From DASYXZ01 sp035308965 (GTDB taxonomy: Bacteria; Acidobacteriota; Terriglobia; UBA7540): 64,000 nt of DNA. The DNA lies in assembly GCA_035308965.1 (NCBI GenBank), contig DATGFN010000059.1:1-64000 (forward strand), written 5' to 3'. The notes beneath the pieces are model-generated. The model saw nothing but the letters and a program-made list of their open reading frames with translations, was not told the DNA's origin and did not search any database. The position numbers and the translations under genes are program-made. How positions within the stretch are numbered: position 1 is the stretch's first letter; each line of letters opens with the position of its first letter. This document shows positions 43,879 through 54,002 of this stretch, in pieces.

Positions 43879-46800
43879 TCAGGGAATCAGAGGGTAATAG
43901 GTGCCAATATTAATCGTATTCTCCGGAAACCCGAAGCCTCGGTATTCGATAGTTACACCCTCAAAGTTGGTCCTCCCCCAAAACGAACCTGATACGCTCG
44001 GATTCGGCGTAATGTTCAGTTGTTCTTGCAGTTCGCTCTCGATCTGCATTTCGATGTTAGGTTGAGACAGCCCCGTGCCCGCGAAATGCGGCGCGGCATG
44101 TTCCGTTTTGAAGGCAAACTCAAATGCTTGAGCGGCCTCTTCGGTCGCGGAAACCGCTCCTTCACCGGTCGCCACACTCTCCTGAGCAAACACCTGAAGA
44201 AGGCCCTCTCCCGCGGATGTAAGACCCGCCCGAAGAGCGCCGGCGAACGGAATCAACAGTTCAAGCGGATTGGCCTCCGAAAACACTTGGTCCTGCGCAT
44301 AGGACGCATTCGATCCCGAAAGGGACGGCATCGGGCCGGAGAACAGGCCAAAGTGTGTTAGACCAGGCCCTCCGAAAATGCTGGGTACGTGTCCACCAGA
44401 GAACGGCGCAGCAAACCCGCCCAACACCCCGCCCCCGCCAAAGCCGCTGCCAAAGCTGATAGGACCTCCTCCCAGACTAATTGAGAAGCCGTTACTACCT
44501 AGGCTACTCCCTAGGCCGGCGCTCCCACCACCTAGGCTCATGGTCATTGTTGCGTCTTGCCGACCGTCGGAATCTACCCATCGGTTTGGGTTGCTTCGCG
44601 CGTACGTGTACGTATTGATTCCGCCGGAAGCAATAATTGGGTCGGCATCCGGCGAAAGGAACTGTCCGATCCGAGGGTCGTAGAAGCGGGTTCCGAAATA
44701 GTAAAGCCCGGCATCCGCATCCCAACGATGGCCGGAATAATAATACCGGTTACTAAAGGCGTATCTCGGCGATGGCTTGCGCTTCGTCGGGTCAGTGGGC
44801 GCGGGTTTTCCAAAGGCTGTATAGGAAAAGCTCGCGACCGTCGCCCCGCTCTGATCGCTGACGGAACTGAGAGTTCCTACGCGATCAAGATGGTAGTACT
44901 CGGGAGTGCCCAACCGCAAACCCGCTGTCATCCCCGCCGGACCAAAGACCAGATCACGGCATTCCGCTCCGGAGTGCGTCGAATCGGTTTTTTTCGACGA
45001 GATCTCGCACTCAGCGTATTGAGAAACAAAGTAAACCGTCCGTCGGCGGAACGGGAGTCCGAACCAATGGTTCGCATCCACTTTCCGCGAGATCACATTA
45101 CTCAAAGCATCGTAGCTATACTGCGTTCTGGTCGTGTGGGGCCAAGAAATCAAGTACGACCAACTTGAAGAAGCTGGCACTATGACCTCAGCAAGTCGAC
45201 CAAGAGCATCGAACTTATACTGTTCCTTGCCGTAGGTTCGGCGACGTCCGCCTTCGTCGTAGCTTACTCCGCTTCGCCCCACCGCAGACGGCGCCGAGAA
45301 TCCTGTCGCTGCATTGTCGCGATACTGATAGCCACCCTCGTCCGACGCTGATATGCGACGTCCGATCTCATCATATCTATAATTTACACTTGGAAGTCGG
45401 CTAGAAGACGGCCGAGTTTCGGCCACAAGGCGGTCAAAGCTGTCGTAGGAAAAACTTGAGTCGTCGGACGTCGAGCCGGTAACTCCGAGGACGTTTGCGG
45501 CGGGGTCGTAGTGGTACAACAAGTTGAGTTCCCGATTGACGGGAATACTACTCGCCAAAACGGAGCATAAATAACTCGCTGGCGCCGATTGGCATGCGGT
45601 ATCGTCGAGACTCGACTCTGAGTGCGCTTGACCATACGTCCTAGTTTCCCGGACACCATTTCCAAAGTGTAGGTCAGTCGGCTCAAGAAATCCGTTGTAT
45701 CCCTGAAGAGTGACCAGCCTGTGCTCTTCGCTCTCCACGGCAGCCAACATCGAACCGTCGTATTTGTTCTGGATTTGTGCCCCATCGGGGTAATGAATGC
45801 CTTTGATTCGTCCAAGGCCGTCGTAGTTCAGTTCAAGGTTAAACTCATGATGATTTATTTTATTGACCTGACGAACAACCCGTCCCATCTCGTCGTATGA
45901 GAGGTCGGTTCGAACTTTCCCTTCACTGTACTCACTTAACCGCCCAACCGCATGTTGGCCACGGTCGTAGCCGAACGTCTGCAATGTGTGTGGCTTTCCA
46001 TGCTTGTCGACCGTAAATACTTCGGTCACTCTGCCTAAGACATCTCGATTAAAGTTAATCGCACGGGCAGAATCAGGTTGCCAGCGCTTCAGCCGACCTA
46101 GCGCGTCGTATGAATAGAGACTGGTGCCGCGGTCGACATTTTTGAGCGACGTAACATTTCCGAGTCCATCGTAGCCAATCGATGTCAGCACTTTCCCCTG
46201 TCGGCTAACCGCTCGAACCCTGCCCAAAGCGTCGTAGCGATATCCGGTGATAAGATTGCCGGACGATCGCGGATCGAACTCTAGCACTCGACTACAATCC
46301 GCAAAATGCTGAGGGTACTCCGCGGTCGAAACACGATTGCCAAAGATGTCAAAGTTATCCACCCATCCATTACCGTCCGCATCAATCCTGGCCGCGCGAA
46401 GTCCGTCATAGCAAGACCGACTAAGGGCCCCGCGCGCATCCCGCAGCAAGAGTACCCTACCCAGTTCATCGCGCTCGATTTCATATTCAGCCGCCGTGGG
46501 GCCAAGCTTGTCACCGAGCGTCGGTACGACCGAGGGCAAGTTCACCTTTACGAGCTGTCCGTACTGGTCGTACGAAGTTGAGAAGCCCGCGGCGTTGCCC
46601 AGCGGCGCGGACTGATTGAATGAGTAGCGGCGGCCATATCCATCCACCAGGCGCTTGGTCGCCAGCCCCACCGATGACTCTGACAAGACGTACTGCTTTG
46701 CTGGGTCGCCGAAATCATTGTAGGAAACTTTCATTGAGGAAGAGTCCGGGTTGGTGACCCCTACTAGCCTTCCAAAGTTGTCGTAAACGAACTGTGCTGC

Positions 46801-49800
46801 GTCTCCAGAAAAATCTGTTGAGGAACTTATACGTCCGGCATTTGCACCTGATGTCTCTGAGTCGATGCCGTAATATTGGAACGTCACACTTTGATTCAAC
46901 GGGTTAGTGATTGTAGATACGTGTTCATCCTGAGCGTCAAACGCTGAAATCGTTCTGTGACCGAGTACGTCCTCAGAACAGATAATGTTCCCGGAAGGTG
47001 AGCGGGAAAGCTTTTGCTCGACACTGCTATCCATGTCGATCCACCGCTTTGTTCCGGTAATCTGCCACCGATGGGTGGGTTCAGATGGCTTGCCGCACGC
47101 TTCCGTATCGTAAGAGTAGGTTACGTAGCGAAGCTTTCCGAACTGGTTGTCCGATATTTCATCCGATAGAGGATAGGCAAACGCGTGTACCCCACTGTCG
47201 TTTGAGTACGTTAAGCGCTCTCGTGTTTCCAGGCTGCCAAGGTCGAGCCCGGAGCGAACCGAGATCTCGCTGACATTCCCTACTCCGTCGTAGGAAAGTA
47301 AAACCGTCCTGATCACCGGACCCGTTGAGCTGCCGATTTCCGTTGTCTGTTGCACGGGTCGCGGCGCCTTGTCATTCGCAACAATAGTCGGTTCCAGGCC
47401 ATAGGCGATTGCCGTGTTCAGCAGGGGGCGTCGCTGGCGGTCTAGCAAGGTCCTGCGATACAGCTTTCCGACCGTCAGGCCGATGGCATCAGATGACGAG
47501 CCCTGGTCCGGCGCTAGCCCGTCACCTTGATGAAACCACAGCGCTTCCGTGAGCTGCCTTCCGGCATCGTCGGCTTGATGAGCAATCTCAATCTGACGAA
47601 ACCCGCGAAACTGATTGCCCGCCTTGAAGTAGGCACCTCCCGAGTAACTGTAGCTCTTGCTGGCACGAGTAAACCCATCGGAGAGCGCGCTCCGCTTGAG
47701 AATCGGAATCGCAAAACCCAGCGTAGTATTTGGTTCGTAAGAGGAGAATCCATATGAGAATTGTTCTGTTAGGCCCAGCGGGTCCTTAATATCCGTGACA
47801 AGATCGGTTGGCCTGAAATCGGACAGATTCATTCTGTATTGATTTGTTTGCCACCCGAAGTCGCAAAGCAGATCAGCTTTTCCGTCGCCCGTGAAGTCGG
47901 CGACAACACACGAAGCCAACGGCAACCCATATGCTGTATGGTTAGCGGCAGCATCGAAGTTCGGGCTAAACAGTGACGACGCAAAGCCGTTGCCTGTTGA
48001 GAGCGACTGTCCCCAAACGAGACGAAGGGGAACCATACCACCGGTGTTTACTAGATATGGATCGGTATATTGTCGACCGCCATCGTAGTTGCAGCCTATA
48101 TCGGTTCGACCGTCTCCGTTAAAATCGCCGACAATGCATTCACTTCCGATAGTCCACCCAGTGTTTTTTGAGATTCGGACTGAAGTTCCGATCCATTCCA
48201 GAGTGCTCCATCCTGAGCCGGTCGAAAAGCCCATAGACCATTTGCCGTTAAACTCATCGGAGCCGCTCGCTCCTTCGTAACACGCTATGTCGGCGTCGCC
48301 GTCTCCATTGAAATCGCCCACGACACAGTGCGACGGGACAACCGAGGGACCGAGATCGCCGGTGATGACCGGGCCTTTTACCCATGCCGAGGACTGAAAA
48401 TTTGTTCCGGTTGAGACAGCAACATGCCATACGTGATCGGTCGCGCCGTAGCATGCTATATCCTGCCTTCTGTCCCCGTTGAAATCTGCAGCAACGCACG
48501 CGTCAGATACCGCTTCAGAGGCTCCAGTGGGACTGCTGCCTGTCCAGGTGCCCGTGTTCCATCCTTTGCCGCTCGACAACGCGACAGACCATTTTCCTTC
48601 TTCCGAGACTGCCGTCGATGAGACTAAGCACGCTAGGTCGGTAGTGCCGTTCCCGTCGAAATCGCCGAAGACACATCTCGAGCCCAAGGGTTTGTCGTCG
48701 CCCGCTCCACCGGCAAGAGTGGGGCCGTTCTGCCAGATGGTCACGTCGAATCCATGACCATTCGACAAGCCCACGTTCCAACTTCCATTGCTGGGGTTAT
48801 AGCAAGCAATGTCGGCTTTACTATCGCCATTAAAATCGCCTGCTAGACATGTACCGCGAACATCCGCGATGTTCTCTTTTTTGTCTGGCGCGAGTGCCGA
48901 TTGAGCGAAACCAGACAATGGAATCTCGACTTCTATTTGTTTGCTGACGGCTGGTCCTGTCCAAGCGACCGCTTGGAATCCACCAAAGTCTTGTTTGATC
49001 TGACTTCTTTCAGCGCTCTTGTCAACAGAGCCTTTAGACAATCCCATTTGCCACTGTCCGTTTCCATCCAGTGCACATGCGAGATCGGCTTTTCCATCGC
49101 CGTCAAAATCGCCAATCAGGCACTGACTGAAAATCGTGGCGGTTCTGGTTGGACCTGTGACCATCACCTCTGGCCAACTGTCGCTCTTGATTTTGTCCGA
49201 GTAGGAAAGTGTTAGAGATGAAGTTAGAGGGCCAGCTTCCCTAGCTACCGCAATCAACAAAGAACGGCCCGTTTGCTGGCTGCTTTGATACTTGAGGTTA
49301 TACGTCGCGTATAGACTCCCATTCGCAGTGATCGTTATCTGGCGCACCCTGACCGAGTTCTCTTGATGGATACCACCGGCAAAGGAGATGGTGATAGCTT
49401 CGGGGGGCTCGGCTTCGTACGTGACTTTCACTTGGTTTCGCGGCTGAAGCCCTGAACTGCTATTGCCACTGAATAAAAGGCCGCTCAAATTCACATCTTG
49501 CGCGACCTTTTCATACATCAACACGGAATAATTTCCACTGAGATCTTGCACCCGATCCAGATTCCACTGAATTGTTCCGCTTCCGCCAGACACGCGACTG
49601 GTATCGGTCGAGCCGAAAGAATAAGAGGTGCCTAAGGAATCGAATATTATCCAGGTGTCAGCGCTGGAGTTGTAACGGGCCTCGATGCGAAGGTCGCCTT
49701 CCTTGTCTCGGTAAACATCGTCTTTCACATTTGCGAGCTCGACAGTCGCGCTTCCCAAACTGATTAGAAAGTCTTTCGAAGAATAGTTAATGCCGCGCGC

Positions 49801-50169
49801 CCTGTTTCGTGTAATAGATCCTGCCGACAAAAGCCAGCCAACGCCGACAGAGCCGTAAGACCGGTGGCTGTGATACGCCAACATTAGATCCGGCAGTGAC
49901 CGGCCTTTTGCGAGAGGCATCGCCAGGCGCATCCTCAGTGCGAGACCGCCCGTGAAGGAGTCGGGTTCCGTTTCGATCATTAAAGGCGATAGTGGACTAC
50001 TCGCAGCATCGGGCGGATTTATGGCGCCGAAATGCGGGGTCGTAAGGTTAGTTCCTAAGCGTGGATCAAGCTGAGACACTATCCGGTACGATGAATCCTG
50101 ACCAAACACCTGACCAGACACCAAACTCAGCGAAAACAGGATCAGCAATAGGTTACCGGTTTTACGCAT
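43879..50169 (-). CDS. SpvB/VCBS/RHS polymorphic toxin (2,096 residues)
   Basis: A signal peptide (about 1-23) is followed by an SpvB-like region (about 40-340; SLPDLMLAYHSHRSYGSVGVGW). Seven FG-GAP/VCBS-type units follow (about 345-760; GDFDGDGKADLAC, GDFNGDSKADIAC and others). Many YD/RHS repeats (about 830-1780) come next, then the RHS core (YYFGTRFYDPRIGQFLSPDADP; NPNRWVDSDG near 1858). After a Gly-rich stretch the variable C-terminus holds TEHAAPHFAGTGLSQ, FWGR and IEYRGFGFPENTINIGTY. This resembles BECR-fold RNase-type toxin domains of contact-dependent systems. The RHS shell encapsulates the toxin until delivery. Confidence 0.85.
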   Translation of the reverse strand: MRKTGNLLLILFSLSLVSGQVFGQDSSYRIVSQLDPRLGTNLTTPHFGAINPPDAASSPLSPLMIETEPDSFTGGLALRMRLAMPLAKGRSLPDLMLAYHSHRSYGSVGVGWLLSAGSITRNRARGINYSSKDFLISLGSATVELANVKDDVYRDKEGDLRIEARYNSSADTWIIFDSLGTSYSFGSTDTSRVSGGSGTIQWNLDRVQDLSGNYSVLMYEKVAQDVNLSGLLFSGNSSSGLQPRNQVKVTYEAEPPEAITISFAGGIHQENSVRVRQITITANGSLYATYNLKYQSSQQTGRSLLIAVAREAGPLTSSLTLSYSDKIKSDSWPEVMVTGPTRTATIFSQCLIGDFDGDGKADLACALDGNGQWQMGLSKGSVDKSAERSQIKQDFGGFQAVAWTGPAVSKQIEVEIPLSGFAQSALAPDKKENIADVRGTCLAGDFNGDSKADIACYNPSNGSWNVGLSNGHGFDVTIWQNGPTLAGGAGDDKPLGSRCVFGDFDGNGTTDLACLVSSTAVSEEGKWSVALSSGKGWNTGTWTGSSPTGASEAVSDACVAADFNGDRRQDIACYGATDHVWHVAVSTGTNFQSSAWVKGPVITGDLGPSVVPSHCVVGDFNGDGDADIACYEGASGSDEFNGKWSMGFSTGSGWSTLEWIGTSVRISKNTGWTIGSECIVGDFNGDGRTDIGCNYDGGRQYTDPYLVNTGGMVPLRLVWGQSLSTGNGFASSLFSPNFDAAANHTAYGLPLASCVVADFTGDGKADLLCDFGWQTNQYRMNLSDFRPTDLVTDIKDPLGLTEQFSYGFSSYEPNTTLGFAIPILKRSALSDGFTRASKSYSYSGGAYFKAGNQFRGFRQIEIAHQADDAGRQLTEALWFHQGDGLAPDQGSSSDAIGLTVGKLYRRTLLDRQRRPLLNTAIAYGLEPTIVANDKAPRPVQQTTEIGSSTGPVIRTVLLSYDGVGNVSEISVRSGLDLGSLETRERLTYSNDSGVHAFAYPLSDEISDNQFGKLRYVTYSYDTEACGKPSEPTHRWQITGTKRWIDMDSSVEQKLSRSPSGNIICSEDVLGHRTISAFDAQDEHVSTITNPLNQSVTFQYYGIDSETSGANAGRISSSTDFSGDAAQFVYDNFGRLVGVTNPDSSSMKVSYNDFGDPAKQYVLSESSVGLATKRLVDGYGRRYSFNQSAPLGNAAGFSTSYDQYGQLVKVNLPSVVPTLGDKLGPTAAEYEIERDELGRVLLLRDARGALSRSCYDGLRAARIDADGNGWVDNFDIFGNRVSTAEYPQHFADCSRVLEFDPRSSGNLITGYRYDALGRVRAVSRQGKVLTSIGYDGLGNVTSLKNVDRGTSLYSYDALGRLKRWQPDSARAINFNRDVLGRVTEVFTVDKHGKPHTLQTFGYDRGQHAVGRLSEYSEGKVRTDLSYDEMGRVVRQVNKINHHEFNLELNYDGLGRIKGIHYPDGAQIQNKYDGSMLAAVESEEHRLVTLQGYNGFLEPTDLHFGNGVRETRTYGQAHSESSLDDTACQSAPASYLCSVLASSIPVNRELNLLYHYDPAANVLGVTGSTSDDSSFSYDSFDRLVAETRPSSSRLPSVNYRYDEIGRRISASDEGGYQYRDNAATGFSAPSAVGRSGVSYDEGGRRRTYGKEQYKFDALGRLAEVIVPASSSWSYLISWPHTTRTQYSYDALSNVISRKVDANHWFGLPFRRRTVYFVSQYAECEISSKKTDSTHSGAECRDLVFGPAGMTAGLRLGTPEYYHLDRVGTLSSVSDQSGATVASFSYTAFGKPAPTDPTKRKPSPRYAFSNRYYYSGHRWDADAGLYYFGTRFYDPRIGQFLSPDADPIIASGGINTYTYARSNPNRWVDSDGRQDATMTMSLGGGSAGLGSSLGSNGFSISLGGGPISFGSGFGGGGVLGGFAAPFSGGHVPSIFGGPGLTHFGLFSGPMPSLSGSNASYAQDQVFSEANPLELLIPFAGALRAGLTSAGEGLLQVFAQESVATGEGAVSATEEAAQAFEFAFKTEHAAPHFAGTGLSQPNIEMQIESELQEQLNITPNPSVSGSFWGRTNFEGVTIEYRGFGFPENTINIGTYYPLIP

Positions 50170-50561
50170 TGAGGGAGTGTACCCCAGTCTTTCACTTCAA
50201 GTCGATGGCCCACTTCTCCTCCCGCTGCTGGACATGGCTGAACGCAAGACTGACATCTCGGTGCCGTCCAAGCCCGGCAGCACTCTTAGCAGGCGTGATT
50301 GCCTTTCCCCTTCAATCGAGCGGTCCGTCGGCGACTCGGAAGCAATCGGAGTGCTCACCTGACGTGTAGTCGGCAAACCGGAAAGTAGGCGGGGCGGACC
50401 GCTTGACCCCTTCCGAAAGCTCCCATCGGGTCAACGAGCCACAAAAAAATCGCGAGGCCTCCCACTCCCGCCCGCTAACCTAAAAGATATAACCTTCACA
50501 AACGCCAAACTTATGGTTTAAGTCACACAATGTTCGAGACACAGAAAAGGAGACGAGATTT
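50170..50561. other. Gene-free stretch, 392 bases
   Basis: Contains the presumed promoters of the divergent toxin gene and methyltransferase gene, and the second copy of the degenerate repeat at 50362-50384. AAAGGAG near 50548 is the methyltransferase ribosome-binding site. No coding frame is convincing. Confidence 0.4.
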
Positions 50562-51590
50562 ATGAGGATGGCCGGTCGCGAGCGTCTCGGCTTCTATCCA
50601 TTGCCTTTGGCCGAGGCCCAGCGTATCAGAAAATTCTTGCAATTTCCCGCGACGCCGTGTGCTGCGGTTGATCCATGCATCGGCGATGGCGCGGCATTTG
50701 CTGCTATTACAGCGGACGCGTCAGTGCAACGATATGGGATCGAGTTGGACTCTTATCGCGCTGCACAAGCTTCAGCGATCGCGGGCCAGATTATGCAGGC
50801 GAACTGCCTGGATGTACATTGCCCGGCTGAATCCTTTTCGCTGCTGTACCTCAATCCACCTTATGACTGGAGCATTGGTGAGAGCCGTAGCCAACGCGTG
50901 GAGCCGGTTTTCCTGGCGCACACCTATCGTTGGCTCAAACCCGGCGGCATTCTCGTCCTGGTCATTCCCGGGGAACGCATTGGCGAGTGCAGCCAGACGC
51001 TGGCGGCGCAGTTCCGAGACACTCGTTTTTACCGCTTGAGCGAGCCGGAGTGCGTCCGCTACAAGCAGGTGGTTGTGCTCGCTGTACGCCGCAGCCGACG
51101 GGAACGGGAACGGCTTAAGGACGCTGATATCACACGCGCGCTGGTTCAGTACGCTAACTTGGCGAGCAACGCAGCGCGGCTCACCGTTCTCCCTGCGGAG
51201 CCGGAAGCGCAGTATCTCGTGCCGGAAAGCGGGCCGGTGCAACTGGTACATCGCGGCCTGCCGCTCGATGAAATCGAGGACCTATTGCCTCGCTCGACCG
51301 CATACCGACAGGCTGGACGCATCTTGTTCGCGGAGCAATCGTCGATTATCGGGCGGCCGCTGACTCCTTTGCACGCCGGACACGTTGGACTTTTGGCCTG
51401 CGCCGGTCTGCTCAATGGGACATTCGGCGCAAAGGAGAACCGACATCTATCTTTTTGGCAGTCCGTGAAGCTCCTGGACAAGACCGAAGAAGAAGGCGAG
51501 GACGGGACGATCACCATTCGCGAGAAAGAGTCGTTTTCGAACGAGCTCACTTTGGTATTTGCAACCGGAGAGACTGCAATCCTGAAGTGA
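50562..51590 (+). CDS. N6-adenine-type DNA methyltransferase-like protein (DUF6094-like)
   Basis: 342 residues. Motif I DPCIGDG (37-43) and motif IV NPPY (98-101, followed by DW) mark a class I SAM enzyme with the N6-adenine active site. A central Rossmann domain (about 30-200) includes WLKPGGILVLVIPGERI. The C-terminal domain is specific to this mobile-element family. Such proteins on plasmids and integrative elements may methylate element DNA for protection from restriction or for regulation. AAAGGAG precedes ATG 50562. It starts the backbone run that continues through 51831 to the helicase. Confidence 0.8.
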   Translation: MRMAGRERLGFYPLPLAEAQRIRKFLQFPATPCAAVDPCIGDGAAFAAITADASVQRYGIELDSYRAAQASAIAGQIMQANCLDVHCPAESFSLLYLNPPYDWSIGESRSQRVEPVFLAHTYRWLKPGGILVLVIPGERIGECSQTLAAQFRDTRFYRLSEPECVRYKQVVVLAVRRSRRERERLKDADITRALVQYANLASNAARLTVLPAEPEAQYLVPESGPVQLVHRGLPLDEIEDLLPRSTAYRQAGRILFAEQSSIIGRPLTPLHAGHVGLLACAGLLNGTFGAKENRHLSFWQSVKLLDKTEEEGEDGTITIREKESFSNELTLVFATGETAILK

Positions 51591-51830
51591 GTGGGGCACG
51601 AAAGTCACCTGCAGACCTCCCTCACCAAGGCCCCCTTCTTTTCCAAGAGCCTTCCTTCATTTCCTCCCAGTTTCTTATCCTGATTCCTCTCCCTCGATTC
51701 ACGGGGCAGCAGGCGTGTTCATGAAGTGCAGGTTATCTTGGGCCTTTGGCTGAACTCCAGTCGCTCGAATCGCTAACGACAATTGGAGACTCGATTCCGA
51801 AAATGCGTAGCACAAGCTCAGAGGTAAAAG

Positions 51831-52601
51831 ATGAAGAACGCTCACCAGCGGTTCGGCACCCTGCAATTTACCAAGCGGATGAAAGACACTACCACAGACA
51901 TCCGGCTTCGTCTTGACCGCTTCATTGGCGAGCCTGCGACGGATGAGCGCGAGCCTGGGAAAGCCCACGTGATCTCTTTTGTGGGAGGCGACCAGGACGT
52001 GGCCGCGGTGTGGGCTGCCGTGATCGAAGGAGGGTTCTTTACGGTTTCCGGTCCTGGCCTGGACCCCATGTGGGTTACGCTCGGCGAAGGCGCGGAGTGT
52101 TTTCGCGGATCCTTGAACCTCCCTGGCCGCAAGCGGCCTGTACGCCACCTTGTCGCGATCTCATCAGAGTTGGCGAAGACGCGGCCCGGAGCAGACCCGG
52201 ATGGCAGGCGCACAGTCCTTTGCGATGATGACCCGACGTTCGTGCTGCACCGCGTCGCGCAGCGATTCGGTCTGCCGGTCGTGCCGGAGTGGGCAGGTTG
52301 GTTTAAGGAAGAACTCACCCGACGGCAAGCGATCCGACCTCTTGTAGGTGTAGCTTGCTCGCCCGTGCTCGTCTTGGGAACAAAGAAGACTTTCTTGAAA
52401 TGGATTGGTAATGCACTCAAGCGCGAACAGGTCTGGTTTCCGGATGACAACAGGCCTCTCACTTGGGCGATCTCAAAAACTTTCCTGCGAGTGGTCGCGT
52501 CGGAACCCGAGGAAGAGGGCGGACCGTGGCCGCCAGACTTGGCGAATCAAGCCGCAGCCGATAAGCCGGCACGCAAATTTCGCCTGGAGGATTACCCGTG
52601 A
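51831..52601 (+). CDS. Element backbone protein of unknown function (256 residues)
   Basis: It begins MKNAHQRFGTLQFTKRMKD and includes AHVISFVGGDQDVAAVWAAV, FGLPVVPEWAGWFKEEL and VLVLGTKKTFLKWIGNAL. The chain looks globular and cytosolic, alpha/beta in character, with no catalytic motif that I recognise. Its stop codon overlaps the GTG start of the next frame (CCGTGA), indicating translational coupling. It is 240 bases after the methyltransferase gene and probably part of the same operon. Confidence 0.7.
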   Translation: MKNAHQRFGTLQFTKRMKDTTTDIRLRLDRFIGEPATDEREPGKAHVISFVGGDQDVAAVWAAVIEGGFFTVSGPGLDPMWVTLGEGAECFRGSLNLPGRKRPVRHLVAISSELAKTRPGADPDGRRTVLCDDDPTFVLHRVAQRFGLPVVPEWAGWFKEELTRRQAIRPLVGVACSPVLVLGTKKTFLKWIGNALKREQVWFPDDNRPLTWAISKTFLRVVASEPEEEGGPWPPDLANQAAADKPARKFRLEDYP

Positions 52602-52747
52602 AACTTCTTTTGCGAGTATCGAGCAGCAACGAGTATTGCGATGGTGGGTGCGAATTTGCCTTTGTCAGACTCGGCAGGCACATCCAGAAGCCCCACAAGA
52701 AGTGCAACAAGGGCTTATCTCTCTTCCCTACCGCTTACGCGGTTTAG
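52598..52747 (+). pseudogene. 5' fragment of an interrupted backbone gene
   Basis: GTG 52598 overlaps the preceding stop (GTGA). The frame reads MKLLLRVSSSNEYCDGGCEF, then AFVRLGR, and soon stops at 52747 in sequence of no evident family. The coupled start and the Cys-containing opening look like a genuine gene start. The product at 57238-57705 (FALVGNLTKEL onward) looks like the continuation of such a protein. I infer that one gene was split near 52.66 kb by the cassette that follows. Confidence 0.5.
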
Positions 52748-52851
52748 GCTTAACAGCGTGGCACAGGCTCCCCCCAGCTCTTCTGCGTTTTGTTTCATCG
52801 TTTTGAAATATTCCTTGCCACGGCTTGCCTCGGGCAATCAAACACAAGACC

Positions 52852-53676
52852 CTATAAAGAAAATCGATAGCGACCGTCACGAAAGTCTTGTATTCCATTA
52901 GCCTCCATGTCGGCCGTTCTACGATATGCAGGAGAATTTAGGATCTTCGCTACTGCAGCATCATTGAGTGGTCCCTGGATACTAGGATCTTCAAGACAGA
53001 GAAGGCTTGCAACTGGGCCCTTTCCAAGCAAAACAAACTCGGAGGCACGAAAATCGACACTGACCTTCGCAAAAGACAAGTCATGCAGAACCAGGTGCCT
53101 GTGGAATTCCACGATCCTTGGAAGATGGACTAAGACGCTTATTACCGCGATGTGGGAGAATCCGCGAACGACCGCCATCCTCAAGGTCTCGCGGACATCA
53201 TCAAACGTGTTTTTGTTGTTCCTCTGAATTTGGACATCAAGTCGTGAAAGTATTCCAGCTAATCCAATCGACGCCTTAAGGGTATTGAACAGGACATCGC
53301 CTTCCGCCAACTCATCGTGCTCCTTCTCAAGGTACACCGGTCGGCCTGCGGCAAAGACAAGTACGGGCAGTTCCCCTTTAGCAAGGATGTCCGTAAGCAG
53401 ATGCACAGCTGCCAAAACATTCGCATGGGCACCTGCAACGACTGCCGTCTCACTTGTTAATGTCAATCCTGCTGCACGAAAGCGGCCGCCCTGCTCTGAT
53501 GGCCCGCGACATTCAAGATACGCTGTAGGTACCCACGTTTCTCCTGATTTTTCTATTCCCCGTCCAAAAACCACTAGAGCATCCAATTTTTCTGTCACTA
53601 ATTTGACCCCCGAAACTTGCATGACTATCACAACAGGAACCACTTTCCACGCCGGGTCATGTGTTGATCGTACCAC
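52852..53676 (-). CDS. YdcF/DUF218-like protein
   Basis: 274 residues from GTG 53676; ATG 53622 is an alternative (256 residues) that begins just before the first strand. LDALVVFGRGIEKSG opens a Rossmann-like fold as in DUF218 (ElyC/SanA/YdcF) proteins. It is followed by AGAHANVLAAVHLLTDIL, LPVLVFAAGRPVYLE and a C-terminal alpha/beta part. DUF218 proteins bind nucleotide-like ligands such as SAM in YdcF; their reactions are mostly unknown. It lies downstream of the PRTase-CE-like gene on the same strand, 326 bases away, inside the inserted cassette. Family call is moderate. Confidence 0.55.
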   Translation of the reverse strand: MVRSTHDPAWKVVPVVIVMQVSGVKLVTEKLDALVVFGRGIEKSGETWVPTAYLECRGPSEQGGRFRAAGLTLTSETAVVAGAHANVLAAVHLLTDILAKGELPVLVFAAGRPVYLEKEHDELAEGDVLFNTLKASIGLAGILSRLDVQIQRNNKNTFDDVRETLRMAVVRGFSHIAVISVLVHLPRIVEFHRHLVLHDLSFAKVSVDFRASEFVLLGKGPVASLLCLEDPSIQGPLNDAAVAKILNSPAYRRTADMEANGIQDFRDGRYRFSL

Positions 53677-54002
53677 TATATCACTTGCCGAAAACCCATC
53701 CCACTAGTACTCGAAAGAACGGATCATGCGTATCCGACAAGAACAAATGTCCATTCTTCTGCTCGCCCCCCCGCGCACATTTGAGGGCATTCACTGCGGG
53801 GCACCCCACAACAAATTCACGAACAAGAGGGACATGGTTCAAGGCTCAGAATGACCGACGGCGGGAACGCATTTGTCGAGTTGAGCAGACTTTAGCCGCC
53901 AACCGAGAGTGAATCGTTGTCTCAAATCTCGCCTGCCGAGTTCTTGATGAATCTATGATGTGGGGCTTCGTGGCGGTAGAACTGGGCTGAGTGAGTGCGT
54001 GA
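53677..54002. other. Gap of 326 bases inside the cassette
   Basis: No convincing gene on either strand. The size would allow the YdcF-like gene its own promoter. Confidence 0.4.
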
